Source: Craterostigma plantagineum (taxonomy: Eukaryota; Streptophyta; Magnoliopsida; Lamiales; Linderniaceae). Taken from it: a DNA stretch of 64,000 nt. Location of the stretch: contig JAPQWV010001066.1 in the NCBI GenBank assembly GCA_027422505.1, positions 1 through 64,000 on the forward strand, read 5' to 3'. Shown piece after piece: positions 41,426 through 53,503 of the stretch (position 1 is its first letter; each line of letters starts with the position of its first letter). The translations under genes were made by a program, and so were the position numbers. The notes beneath the pieces were generated by a model that was not told the DNA's origin, searched no databases, and was given only the letters and a program-made list of their open reading frames with translations.

Positions 41426-42377
41426 ACTTGACCGGACAAACATATACTCTATGAGTAGGAAAGTAAATTTTCTTCGTACGTTTATAACACGAAAACATAA
41501 ATCAGTAACAAGAATGCATAAAATAGTAACACTTGTTCCGGATGAATCGATGCCTTCCATACGACCACTTTCACACAACGTACGTTTCAAAAGTGATGAG
41601 GTGACGATTGTTCAAAATTGACAGAGCCTATGAAATTCCCAAACGATGGGTACCTCAAATACACAAAGATTAGCTGCAATTGCTACGAAAATATAGTTCG
41701 ATTTGGCCCGTTTTTTCTCGAATTCAAACCGTATAAAAATTCATCAAAATTCTTACATCGTACTTCGACAATATCAAGATAAATCCTACGTGACACGTCG
41801 AAATTGATTGGTTGATGGGGTAGTCGATTGTGCTCGATTCTGTGAAAACTGGGTTTCGATAGCCGAATAAATATAAATCTATTAAACAATATTTTACTAC
41901 CGAGAAGTAACATGTTATCAGTTTTAAAGTAACATGTTTAGTTATTACGGTAACAAGTCGTCAGATATCTGTAACATAAATATGGCGTCGAATACCCCCT
42001 CAGAGAACCCTTTACGAAGGGTATTTTAGTAAAAACATAGTGTGGGTCTTTATCATTGAATTTTTCAAAAAACAGTTCCTTCAAACTAAAGATTATTCTG
42101 ACAGGGCCTGATCACTAAATTGAAACTTTTCTAGGGCCTGATACGTAATTGCCCCTAAGAATTATACACTACTGACATTTCTGCTGCAACAAGTAATTCA
42201 GTGATAATTATTATAATATACTCCATACTGTTGCGTGCAATCACTTAAATGCTCTCACATCAACTATGACCCGGAACTGAGAAATACAAGTTCCAAATTT
42301 TAGCTATGAAACTAAAAAATTAACCGGTAACCTGCCTTATAAACAGGCCGTATTCCCTCTTTTAGAATAGTAATAGA

Positions 42378-44446
42378 AGTTGAGATTCAAAATAATAAAT
42401 ATTCATTACTTATATTTAATAAGTACACCTTCCTTGCATAATATTGATTTATAGTTAACTATGCGTTCATACAAAAATCCAATTATGAAGACTAGAAAAG
42501 AACAATGCAATCCCTAAGGCAAGTTTTCATATTATCATTTTGTCATTTTTCATTTTATTTTTGTTGCCTACCCTCAATTATTTTTCTGGCTCCGCCCCGA
42601 GATAGCCGAATATCTTATGTAAAACCAGAGATTATTCTCAAAGTTTGAGAATGATCTCTATATAGCTTTTTAAGTACCGAGTACTACGACTTACACATTT
42701 TTCCGTTTTTTTTTTCTATTTAATGTAAGAAACTCCCATATGCATTTTTGTCCTTGACGATTGATACGTTCTCTTAAAGAAGTTTCAATAATTGCTTCCC
42801 TTGTCGTTCAACTTGCCATGCCTTTTTTCATAACTCATTCATTATATCCTTTATCAACTTGCATGATTGACTTTCGAATCTTGCAACTATCGACAAATGA
42901 TATATTGCATCTCATTGCCTCAAAAGTAATTCGAAATTCTAAGATAAGATAGAGAAAATGACTCGTCTCCTAACGCCAATGTAAACCCTAGCTAGTGGGA
43001 AAAACTAATAACTAGTCTCAGATTGAACTTCAAAACATTCAATGACATTACCAAAGCAGTCTACAAAAAGGAAAAAAAAAATGCATAAATATACTCGAAT
43101 ACCATAATAAATTGAAGGGTTTGAGAAAAAAATTGCTTAAACTAAGATCATTCTGCAAACTTTTAACATAGATATGAGCTTGTGCTTGTCTGAAATAAGA
43201 GAAAGCGAAACTGTGACAACTACAGAGTAAGCCCGAGAAATACACATACATAAATTCACGTGGGAGAAAGCGATGCCTCGTTTTTCGAGTACCCAAGTTG
43301 CTCCATGCCGACGCGAATTGTCCAGTTAAATAATCTCACAAGTTCTTGTCACAAAAGTTCATGTCTGACCAACTAAAGTGCTAAATTTATTTATTCTAAT
43401 GATGTTTGAGGGGGAGGGAGGGCCCTTTTTATTTCCTTTCAGTGAATAATAATGCTGATATATGGTTTCATTGTAATAGCAAGTTGCTTAGAGCAGTGGA
43501 ATCAATCATGGAAACAACTTGGTTGTACGATTTTGTCAGTTATTGGGCAACAGTTATTCATAGTTGGACTATGAGTGATTTCCAACAAAGGATTGACGTT
43601 ACTTTTAATATATTGTTGTTCTTTAAACTACAGTATCATACACGTTAGCTTTGAGCTGTTGTTGAAGTAAATACGCCCATTTCAGACACTAACTATACAT
43701 AAGATAAAAGAAACTATTTATAGGGTTTTCTATGTGTATTTTATTGTCAATGAGTCTAGTCCAAGTTGATAGTAAAAGTTGACCGCTGCATTGGCATTAG
43801 TAGGAAAGCTTTTCGACAGTGATGATTCGATAAAGCATTTTGCATGCAAAAAGAATATTTGAATCGAGGTAATATATGGGGTAGTCCATAAAATACGGTA
43901 ATATAGATGTAACACTAACACGTAATAAATGTTTTTGAGTTTGGAAAGAAAGATAGTTGAACTATACTGCTATATAGTAATGGGATCCATTTAAGTACTA
44001 TTTGAAATTGTGGTAATTTTTTTAGTAAACATATGTTGTAAGATAACCCCATTGAATAATAACATCGTGTTGGAGACATTGATGCCCTAATGAAAGACGT
44101 GTTGTGTGCCATACGGACCACATGATATATATGCATTAATATTTGGTAGCATTCGCTGGCTAATTATTTGGTGCAATTTTTTTTTTTTTTTCACAATATT
44201 TATTGCCTTTTTTACAATGAATGGTGTCTTATATGAATAAATAAAAGATTCTCATAATACTTGCCAAACTGGTTAAGAAACTTTTGTTGTTCTGTCAGAA
44301 GTCTTATGTCCTATTCTCAACTTTATTTCTATTTGCGTACTTCAGTTCCATAATGATTTTCATTTTTTTTTCAATATAATCCACATTGGATCCGCCGAAA
44401 ATTGTTCCGTAACAAATTGTAATAACCTTACTGTAAGAAATCACAT
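42378..44446. other. AT-rich intergenic, no gene
   Basis: No conserved ORF. It holds the hairpin at 42627-42659 and several homopolymer runs. Confidence 0.55.
42627..42659. repeat. Near-perfect 16-bp-arm hairpin
   Basis: AGAGATTATTCTCAAA is followed by one base and then TTTGAGAATGATCTCT; the arms match at 15 of 16 positions. Confidence 0.9.
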
Positions 44447-44451
44447 GATTG

Positions 44452-44926
44452 TGTTAGGAGAAGGTACCAATGAAATTAATGTTAAGAGGTATATTTGAAA
44501 GGGTGTACTAATTAAGCAAAAGGCTCTTTAATATAAAGATGTATTTTTTTCATGAATAGACACATGCAAAGGGACACTTCTCTTGGTAATGAAAACATAC
44601 ACCTATAAATACCCCACATGATTTAGCATTAAAGATCATTCAAAGCATACAAAATTCTCTACATTTCATTCATATCACTTGTGTTCTTGTTAGTCCCAAA
44701 GCAAGAGTATTCGTTCGTCGAAGTTTGGCGTATTTGAGATACCACTATATTCCAAACGTAAGTCGTTGTATCTCGGAGGCGTTTACCGTACACCGTCGGT
44801 ATTAGCGGGGTAATTTCGTCTTCAAGAGAGCGTGTATCACGTGCCTCGACTTGTGATTTGTTCACACCATTACCGCTGAAATTTATATTTGTTGCTTCGA
44901 AGATAAAGGCTCCGACGGAACTAACA
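44452..44926 (+). repeat. Copia 2 5' LTR
   Basis: 475 bp, with a TATA-like CTATAAATACC near 44603. Confidence 0.95.
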
Positions 44927-44959
44927 TTTGAAGACGAAATTATTATTATTACTGTTGGA

Positions 44960-47900
44960 GACAAGCAGCTCATCGTTTCAAGTGAAGACGAGAACGTGTG
45001 CGAAGAAAGCGCAAATCTATATTTGAAGATATATTAGGATGGCAACCGACGATAATCAGCGTGCGACGTCGTCTACCGCTCACATCGTTCCCATGTGACA
45101 CCCGCTCCTATGCATGGCGAACGACCGCCGAAATTCAGCGGCGCCGACTTCAAAAGGTGGCGAAAAAAAATGTTGTTTTATCTTACGACTCTCTCTCTTT
45201 TTGTCGATTTTTTTCGGAGGACCCGATGACCGTTCCCGAAGATGAGACCGACGCTCAAAAGCGTGCGGCCTCGATGCATGGCATCATAGTGATTTCTTGT
45301 GTGGAAATTACATTTTAAACGGAATAGATGATTCTCTTTACAATGCCTATAGTCAATTGAAAGGGCAAAAGAATTTCTCGTTGGCAAATTCCTGAAGTAC
45401 GTAATGGTCGACACCAATCGGTGGTGAGTCAAGTGCAAGAAATTCAAATTATTCTTCACGACTTGTCAGCGGAAAATTAATCGTGAACGAGGCTTTTCAA
45501 GTGGCCGCAATAATTGAAAAATTGCCGCCTATGTGGAAAGACTTTAAGAACTATCTTATGCATAAACGTAAGGAAATGCGACTCGAAGATTTGATAGTTC
45601 GACTCCGGATTGAGGAAGACAATCGAAAATCCGAAGCAAAGGTGAAGCGAAGTGAGTTCGAGGCTAAGGCAAACTTGGCCGAGCCAAGCTTCAACAAAAA
45701 GCGCAACCAACCCACGGGTGGTAAGTCCACGAGTGGTAAGCAACCCCAGCTGCTATAATTGTGGTATGCAAAGATTGCCGTCTCCCAAAGAAAGTTAGAG
45801 AAAGAGCTCATATGGTCGAGAACAAATCAATTCACAATGACTTATCAGAACAAGACCTCACTGTCGTGATCCAAGAAGTTAATTTGGTTGATAATCCACG
45901 AGAATGGTGGATCGTTACGGGAGCAACTCGGCACATTTGCGCCGATAAAAATATGTTTTCGTCCTACACCCCGACTGACGGACGAAAGCTATTCATGGGA
46001 AACTCTTCGACATCTGACGCCGTGGGACAGGCAAGGTGGTGCTAAAAATGACATTGGGCAAAGAACTAACGCTAACGGAAGAGCTGCATGTCCCAGACAT
46101 CCGAAAGAATTTGGTGTCCGGTGCTCTTTTAAGCAAGACGGCTTTAGATTTGTGTTTGAATCTGATAAGTTTGTATTGACTAAGAATGGCATCTTCTTAG
46201 CTAAAGGGTACCTAAATGAGGGCCTTTTTAAGATGAATGTAATGAATGTAATCCGCCAAGAGGCGAAGAATAAAGAAAGTATTTCTTATTTGTTGGATGT
46301 TCTAATATGTGGCATGATAGACTTGGACACGTAAACTTTAACACGATAAAAAGATTGGTGAATCTAGATTTGATACCAAAAGTTAAAAGCGATTCTCACA
46401 ACAAGTGTGAAACTTGTGTTAGAAGCAAAAATGGTAAAGCACTGTTTAAGCCGGTGGCTAGAAGCACGAATCCACTCGAATTAATTCACATTGATATTTG
46501 TGATTTGAAATTTGTGCAAACTCGAGGTGGAATGAATACTTTATAACATTTATTGATGATTGCACGAGATATTGCTATGTCTACCAAAAAGTAAAGACGA
46601 GGCTTTAGATGCTTTTAAGAAGTATAAAGCAGAGGTTGAGAATCAACTCACTCGAAAATTAAAGCGATTAGAAGCGATCGCGGAGGCGAGTATGTGACCC
46701 CGTTTGACGAAATATGCAAAGAGTCTGGGATCATTCATCAAAAAACGGCGCCATACTCACCTCAATCTAACGGAATAGCTGAAAGAAAGAATCGAACTCT
46801 AAAGGAGATGATGAATGCGCTTTTAGTAAGCTTGGGTCTACTCCAAAATTTGTGGGGTGAAGCGATTCTTTCAGCAAATTATATTCTTAATAAAATACCC
46901 CATAAAAATAGGGACGAAACACCATATGAATTATGGAAGGGACACAAGCCTACCTACAAATACTTAAAAGTGTGGGGGTGTTTGGCAAAGGTCGAAATAC
47001 CAAAGCCAAAACATGTCAAGATAGGACCTAAAACTATTGATTGTATATCATCGGTTATGCTGACAATAGTAATGCTTACCGATTTCTTGTGTATAAATAT
47101 GAAAATTCGGATTTTCATAATGGAATGACTATTGAGTCTAGAAATGCGGTGTTCTTTGAGAACGTATTTCCTCTTAAAATAAGGAAGAAGAATCTCACGA
47201 AAAAGGACAACCGACGAGGCCGAGCAACCTCATAAAGGTGAGGAAGAACCTAGGCGAAGTAAAAGGACTAAAGTGCCCAAATCTTTTGGCCCTGATTTTA
47301 CAATTTATATGGCAGAGGATGAATCACGAACTATTCGTGAAGCTTTGGCAAGTCCAGAAATTGGAAAGAAGCTATCAATAGTGAAATAGAATCCATCATG
47401 CTTAATAATACGTGGGAGTTATTGATCTCCCTCCGGGTTACAAACCTTTAGGATGCAAGTGGATCCTTAAAAGGAAATATAAGACGGATGGAACTACTGA
47501 TAAATATAAAGCCCGATTGGTTGTAAAAGGGTTTAAACAAACCGAGGGATACGATTTCTTTGATACGTATTCTCCGGTGACTCGAATCACGTCTATATGT
47601 GCACTAATTGCGATTGCGTCCCTGCATGACCTTGAAATTCATCAAATGGACGTAAAAACAGCCTTCCTAAATGGGGACCTCGAGGAAGAAATTTATATGG
47701 AACAGGCCGAGGGGTTCGTTGCACCCAGAAAAGAGGCCAAGGTGTGTCGATTAGTTAAGTCTCTTTATGGACTAAAACAAGCACCTAAACAATGGCATGA
47801 GAAGTTTGACAAAACAATGTTATCAAATGGATTTAAAATCAATGAATGTGATAAGTGCGTCTACATTAAAGGTACCGCTGATTCATTTATAATCGTGTGT

Positions 47901-48836
47901 TTGTACGTAGACGACATGTTGATCCTTGGGAAAAATAATGATTTAATTGCAAGTACCAAGAAGATGTTGAAAAAGAATTTCGACATAAAAGATATGGGAA
48001 AAGCCGATGTTATCTTAGGAATTAAAATCGTTAGGAACTCGGAAGGAATTGTTTTATCACAATCCCATTACGTTGAAAGTATGTTGAAGAGGTTCAATGC
48101 ATTTGACAGACATCCGGCTAAGACGCCTGTTGATTTAACTCAACACTTGGCTAAGAACAGAGGTAAACCAGTTTCTCAGCTAGAATATTCTCGAATAATT
48201 GGGAGCTTGATGCACTTAATGAACTGTAAAAGCAACCCCAGCGACGATCATTGGAGTGCTCTTATTCGTGTACTAGGGTACTTAAAGCACACTATGAGCT
48301 TGGGAATAACGTATACGAACTATCCCGCAGTGCTTGAGTGGTACTGCGATGCAAACTGGATATCAGATACAAACGACTCAAAGTCGACTAGTGGCTACGT
48401 GTTCACTATAGGTGGAGGAGCCGTCTCTTGGAAATCATCTAAGCAAACGTGTATAGCTAGATCAACGATGGAGTCTGAGTTTATAGCTCTAGATAAAGCC
48501 GGGGAAGAAGCTGAATGGCTTAGAAATTTTTTAGAAGATATTCCTTGTTGGAATAAACCGGTGCCCGCCGTAATGATACATTGTGATAATCAATCGGTGA
48601 TCGGAAGAGCACAAAGTAGTTTGTACAATGGTAAGTCTCGAAATATACGTCGGAGACATAATACTATAAGACAGTTAATCTCGAATGGGGTTATTTCGGT
48701 TGACTATATAAAGTCAAAGGAAAACCTAGCGGATCCGCTTACTAAAGGCATAAATCGAGATCAAATGTACAAACTGGTTAGTGGAATGGGTTTAAATTCA
48801 CACAAAAGAACAGTCTTAGCGGTAACCCAACCTTGA
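44960..48836 (+). pseudogene. Copia 2 gag-pol, 5' half frame-broken, RT-RNase H open
   Basis: GAG remnants cover about 45000-45760 (IIEKLPPMWKDFKNYL). The protease motif is WWIVTGATRHICAD near 45907 and integrase spans about 46300-47030 ([14 protein letters not shown], then CETCVRSK; core with GIIHQKTAPYSPQSNG). A continuous 474-codon frame at 47412-48836 carries reverse transcriptase (YVDDMLILGK near 47907) and RNase H (WYCDANW, STMESEFIALD, HCDNQSV). Breaks in the first half include ones near 45300, 45758, 46045, 46545 and 47128. Protease has Thr-Gly where the active-site Asp-Ser/Thr-Gly is expected, so that site looks inactivated. Confidence 0.92.
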
Positions 48837-49340
48837 GAATCGGAGATCCCGAAACCTTGGTTCAATGGGAAAACTAAGTTTTGACAATTCAGTGAAACAC
48901 TTGAAAACTACACTCATTCCAAAGAACTGAAGTGTCAAATCTGCCTAAGTGGTGAGGCTAAGTCTAGGACTTTTAATGATTCCTATACCTGAGGGTGGAG
49001 TAAGGCAGGATACTCTTTATAGGAGAATCACCTTTGTAAGTGAATAAGTAAATTGGCCGCTTATAAATGAACACTTACTAAACCGAGATATGATCCAAGG
49101 CCGAAATGGACACAACGTGAGAACGAGAAATTGTTAGATCTATCATTGTGTGAGTATTGTTGTCTTGGTGCACACAAATGGCCGGTAAGTTCAAAGCATC
49201 GTGCTACTAACCGTACAGTGTATCCGATAATATTTCACTAGAGAAGATTCAAAGCCACAAGCTATCTTTCTTGATGCAATGATAGTTCGTCGTGACTTTC
49301 AAAATTGTAAACATGCATTTATTTCATTCATGTGGGGGAT

Positions 49341-49816
49341 TGTTAGGAAAATGTATGAATGAAATTCATGCTAAGAGGTATATTTGAAAGGGTGTACTAA
49401 TTAAGCAAAAGGCTCTTTAATATAAAGATATATTTTTTCATGAATAGACACATGCAAAAGGACACTTCTCTTGGTAATGAAAACATACACCTATAAATAC
49501 CCCACATGAGTTAGCATTAAAGATCATTCAAAAGCATACAAAAATTCTCTACATTTCATTCATATCACTTGTGTTCTTGTTAGTCCCAAAGCAAGAGTAT
49601 TCGTTCGTCGAAGTTTGGCGTATTTGAGATACCGCTATATTCCAAACGTAAGTCGTTGTATCTCAGAGGCGTTTACCGTAAACCGTCGGTATTAGCGGGG
49701 TAATTTCGTCTTCAAGAGAGCGTGTATCACGTGCCTCGACTTGTGATTTGTTCACACCATTACCGCTGAAATTTATATTTGCTGCTTCGAAGATAAAGGC
49801 TCCGACGGAACTAACA
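49341..49816 (+). repeat. Copia 2 3' LTR
   Basis: 476 bp, homologous to 44452-44926. Confidence 0.95.
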
Positions 49817-49821
49817 GATTG

Positions 49822-51098
49822 AAATCGTGGGAAGCTAATTATTGCCTCAGAAAAGGATTAGGAAAATATTCATTTAACAAAAGAAAATTAAAGATCTTTG
49901 TTGGCTGAATGATATATACCTATCTCGATGACCACAAATATATGACAAAACGAAACATTTGCCCGAAAAAAAATATTTTCTTAATATGTGCTGTATGAAT
50001 CATGTACTACGAGTAAGATATGCTTATTATTATAGATAATTCAAGCCATGGCAATGATAAAGCTCAAGTTGCAGTCTTGGATTATCTACAACGCAGTTTG
50101 ATTGAATATAATGTACATGTATATTATAAATATACATATATATTTGTGTGTGTCGTTCAGCATCACACGCAGGATGAGATTTCCTGGCTTAGTATTAATA
50201 TTTGTGTTTAATCGTATGTAATCATTCTCGCGAATATGCAAGTAAGGTAATTTAGGATTCTATGCGTCATATTGGTCGGAACAGTCGCAAGATGTAAATA
50301 ATGTATATATCGGATAAGTTATTTTCCCTATACTACCAAAACACGAGATATTTTCAGATTTCTCGTAACAATTGACTTCGGATATTTCAGTTTCTCTAGG
50401 GTCACTCACCGTCGCCCAAAAGCGAAATATTACATTTTAAAACATATAGTTGACTTGCTTGTTTATGTAAAATAGGAAATTCGTGGTAGAGGACTTTAAA
50501 GCTTGTTATGCAACACAAATTATTTTTACCTGAAAATCAAGCATGCATAATAATAACCCTTTGCTTCAAGCATGCATAATTTAACTCGGGTGGATATGAT
50601 TGATGCCATCTCGTTTTGAATATGGGATGATTATATGCTTATCGTATGTATCATTACTATAATACGAAAAAGGGTTATACTAATAGTAATAAATTACTTC
50701 CCATTATATTGTGACTCCCTAATGGCCCATTAACATTGGAAACTAATTAGTTAAAAGTTAACTATCATGCGTCATATGCTAATATGTAAACAGTGCCCAT
50801 CTCTCAGATCAACGACGTGCTCTTCTCCTACATGTAAGGTGGACCAAAATTTCTTAATATCTTTTAGTTACAACTTTTTTTTTTTTTTTTTTTTTTTATA
50901 CTATTGTATGTTTCTAAGCTAGAACACTCTCTCCATTCTCTATTTAAAAACCCCATCATCTTTACTAAGCAATTTCTCTTTGAAGAACCATATACTCATA
51001 ATACTTCACTACAAATCAATAAACAAAAAACTCATTTTTTTTATTTTATTACAAAAAAAATTGAACGTCAAAGGTTGTATAGTGTGGCGTGTGATCAA
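49822..51098. promoter_or_regulatory. Intergenic and NCED promoter/leader
   Basis: AT-rich; the distal part holds nothing recognisable. A T run of more than 20 lies at 50875-50898, and CTCTATTTAAAAACC near 50937 is TATA-like about 160 bp before the NCED start. Stress elements such as ABREs are not convincing. Confidence 0.45.
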
Positions 51099-52845
51099 AT
51101 GGCTCACGCAATTCAAACCCCTTCTAAAACCACAACGACGATAAATCGACAGGCGAAGATCATCAATTGCTGCGCCGTAAAATCGCCGTCGATTCTCACC
51201 TACCCAAAACACGCACTACAACAACCACCCAATAAAATCGCCGTGGAGCCGCCGCCGGCCCAGCCTCACCATCGGCTGAACATACTCCAGAGAGCCGCCG
51301 CAAAAGCTCTCGACTTGCTCGAAATCGCGCTGCTCCGGCGCGAGCTCGAGCACCCACTGCCCAAAACAGCTGACCCACGTTTCCAACTCGCCGAAACTTC
51401 TCTCCGGCGCCGGAGCAACCCGTTAAACACAACCTCGAAGTCGCCGGAACGATCCAGACTGTATCCACGGCGTCTACGTGAGGAACGGAGCAAACCCACT
51501 ACACGAGCCTCTCGGCGGCCACCACCTCTTCGACGGCGACGGCATGATACACGCCGTCACCATCCACGGCGGAGGAAAGAAGAACGAAGCAAGCTACGCC
51601 TGTAGGTTCACCGAGACCCATAGACTGGTCCAAGAACGACAAATTGGTCGACCCATCTTCCCCAAAGCAATCGGCGAGCTTCACGGCCATTTGGGCATAG
51701 CTAAGCTCGCCCTATTCTACGCGCGTAGCTTATTTGGTCTAATCGATCACCGCCGAGGACGGGCGTGGCTAACGCCGGCGTGGCCTACTTCAACGGGCGG
51801 CTCCTAGCAATGTCCGAGGATGACCTTCCTTACCATGTCAGAATCACCGCCGCCGGCGACCTAGAAACGGTGGGGAGATACGATTTCGAGCATCAATTGA
51901 AACTACGATGATTGCCCACCCAAAGATCGACCCCATCTCCAAGAGCTCTTCGCTCTGAGCTACGACGTTGTCCAAAAACCGTACCTCAAATACTCCAAAT
52001 TCTCCACGAACGGCGAGAAATCGCCTGACACTGAAATCCCTTTGAACGTCCCAACGATGATTCACGATTTTGCAATTACGGAGAACTTCGTGGTGATCCC
52101 AGACCATCAATTGGTGTTCAAGATCCGAGAAATGGTCAGAGGTGGGTCGCCTGTGATTTACGACGAGGACAAAGCTTCTAGGTTTGGGGTTCTATCAAAG
52201 AACGCCGAGGATGCGAGGGATATTACGTGATCGAATGCCCAGAAACTTTCTGCTTCCATCTATGGAATGCTTGGGAAGAACCTGAGAAAAACGAGGTTGT
52301 CGTGATAGGTTCTTGCATGAATCCGCCGGACTCCATCTTCAACGAGTGCGAAGAGAATCTCAAGAGCGTTTTAATCAGAAATCAGATTAAATCTCAGGAC
52401 AGGGAAATCGATAAAGAGACCTGTAATCCAATCGTTGGAAGAACAACAGATGAATCTTGAAGCTGGGATGGTGAACAGGAACAAGCTTGGTCGGAAAACG
52501 AGGTATGCTTATCTTGCGATAGCAGAGCCATGGCCGAAGGTTGCTGGTTTTGCGAAGGTGGATCTCTTGACTGGGAAAGTTGAGAAATTTATCTACGGCG
52601 GTTGTAAGTACGGCGGAGAACCGTTTTTTCTGCCGAGGAACGGTGGTTCTGATGAGGTGGAGGAGGAAGAAGACGATGGTCATATACTTGTTTTTGTTCA
52701 CGACGAGGAGAGATGTGAATCCGAGCTTCAGATTGTGAATGCTTTGACTATGAAGGTTGAAGCTGTAGTAAAGCTTCCTTCTAGGGTTCCTTATGGATTT
52801 CATGGGACGTTTATAAGCTCCGAGGATCTTGAAAATCAAGCGTAG
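51099..52845 (+). CDS. NCED: 9-cis-epoxycarotenoid dioxygenase (NCED)
   Basis: Plastid non-haem iron dioxygenase cleaving 9-cis-violaxanthin or 9'-cis-neoxanthin to xanthoxin, the committed step of abscisic acid synthesis. Intronless, as NCEDs are. A Ser/Thr-rich N terminus serves as transit peptide, then the amphipathic helix [14 protein letters not shown] and LPKTADPRF. Later come [63 protein letters not shown], then the iron-ligand His motifs [27 protein letters not shown] and YGFHGTF near the end. [13 protein letters not shown] supports NCED over CCD1/CCD4. One-base breaks occur near 51446, 51765, 51902, 51940, 52223 and 52374. Drought induction is expected from the family, not shown here. 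Confidence 0.93.
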
Positions 52846-53503
52846 TTTGCATTAATGGAGTGCTGATTATATGGAGAGGCTGTTAGTATAGAGGGGTTTT
52901 TACAGTCTCCTGGATATATTTTCAAATTTTTTTAAGTTTCCATGTTTTTTTTTGGAGAAACGAGATTGTAGCTTTGCGGTGGTGCAGGTGATAAAGAAGC
53001 TCACTTGGTTTCGATAATCGTCTACTGTTCAATTTAGTAGTTAATCCAATGAAAAATGCAAATTGCAAAATAACTTAAGGGGTCAAGTTTTAATTCTGTG
53101 CATAATTAAGAAAATATATATTTTATCATAATTGAAAAAAACATATCATTTTTATTATTATTATGGAATCTAAGTTTGGGATAATAATTTTATAATACAA
53201 ACTATGACGTGATCCCCAACTCCCACTCTCTTGGAAGAGAAAATCTTCAATAAGAAAAGACATACCGATTTTACTCAAGTAAAACTGTAAAATATCTAAA
53301 ATACATATTCGATTCAGCCATGCATGCACCGAAAAAATATAAAACGAAACAGAAAGTTAGATATAGTACTCAAATCCCTGAAGAATTCAACACTCAGAAA
53401 AAAAAAAGGAAGAAACTAAAGAGCAACTCAAAACTGTCTTCAATAAAAAACCAACAACGATCAAAACTCAAAAAGCACACTCACTAACCACAAATTCCCT
53501 TTT
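52846..53503. other. Convergent 3' flanks of NCED and PDH E1-beta
   Basis: AT-rich with A and T runs. Nothing else recognised. Confidence 0.5.

Larger units (their letters stand above)
38346..42156. mobile_element. Non-coding TIR element with internal repeats (element 2)
   Basis: Its borders are fixed by comparison with unit A. The left end AGGGTTAATTAAAG is followed by ATCAGGCCCTAG. The right end, reverse-complemented, is AGGGGCAATTACGT followed by ATCAGGCCCTAG, giving a terminal inverted repeat of about 27 bp. AAGAA flanks both sides, so a short target duplication is likely. The 3.8 kb interior is non-coding, rich in GTAACA/TAACAC motifs, with several tandem repeats. It is related to element 1 at both ends. 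No transposase, so mobilised in trans if at all. Confidence 0.8.
31053..42377 (-). mobile_element. Probable Helitron (minus strand), interrupted by two later insertions
   Basis: Read on the minus strand, the 3' end is a perfect 7-bp-stem hairpin (31065-31081, GCCGCAC/GTGCGGC), eight bases, then CTAG at 31053-31056, followed by T. The candidate 5' end on that strand is TCTATTACTATTCTAAAAG at 42377, repeated at 38189. That matches the TC start and the CTRR end with a nearby hairpin typical of Helitrons. Without the Copia (31571-36976) and element 2 (38346-42156) the body is about 2.1 kb and non-coding, i.e. non-autonomous. The base before TC at 42377 is T, not the usual A; at 38189 it is A. No Rep/helicase gene is present. 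Confidence 0.5.
38190..42377. repeat. Direct repeat unit B, split by element 2
   Basis: Segments 38190-38345 and 42157-42377 together align with unit A with a few substitutions and one- to three-base indels. Confidence 0.93.
44452..49816 (+). mobile_element. Complete Ty1/Copia LTR retrotransposon (Copia 2)
   Basis: LTRs at 44452-44926 and 49341-49816 begin TGTTAGGA and end AACTAACA. The target duplication GATTG is at 44447-44451 and 49817-49821. A polypurine tract TGTGGGGGAT directly precedes the 3' LTR. LTRs differ mainly in the first 40 bases and at scattered positions beyond. The family differs from Copia 1 in LTR, length and coding sequence. Confidence 0.95.

Noticed and set aside
32272..48836. 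Endogenous pararetrovirus for the RT-bearing segments
   Set aside because: LTRs, target duplications and integrase-before-RT order show Ty1/Copia.
50875..50898. Poly-T run as the tail of a retroposon on the minus strand
   Set aside because: No SINE or LINE sequence or target duplication beside it.
50904..51098. Extending the NCED start upstream to 50904, where the frame stays open
   Set aside because: The upstream segment is low-complexity 5'UTR-like sequence with a TATA-like box, and the ATG at 51099 gives a normal transit peptide.
51196..51499. Minus-strand Arg/Gly-rich open frames over NCED
   Set aside because: They are shadows of the GC-rich 5' part of NCED, whose plus-strand frame carries conserved motifs.
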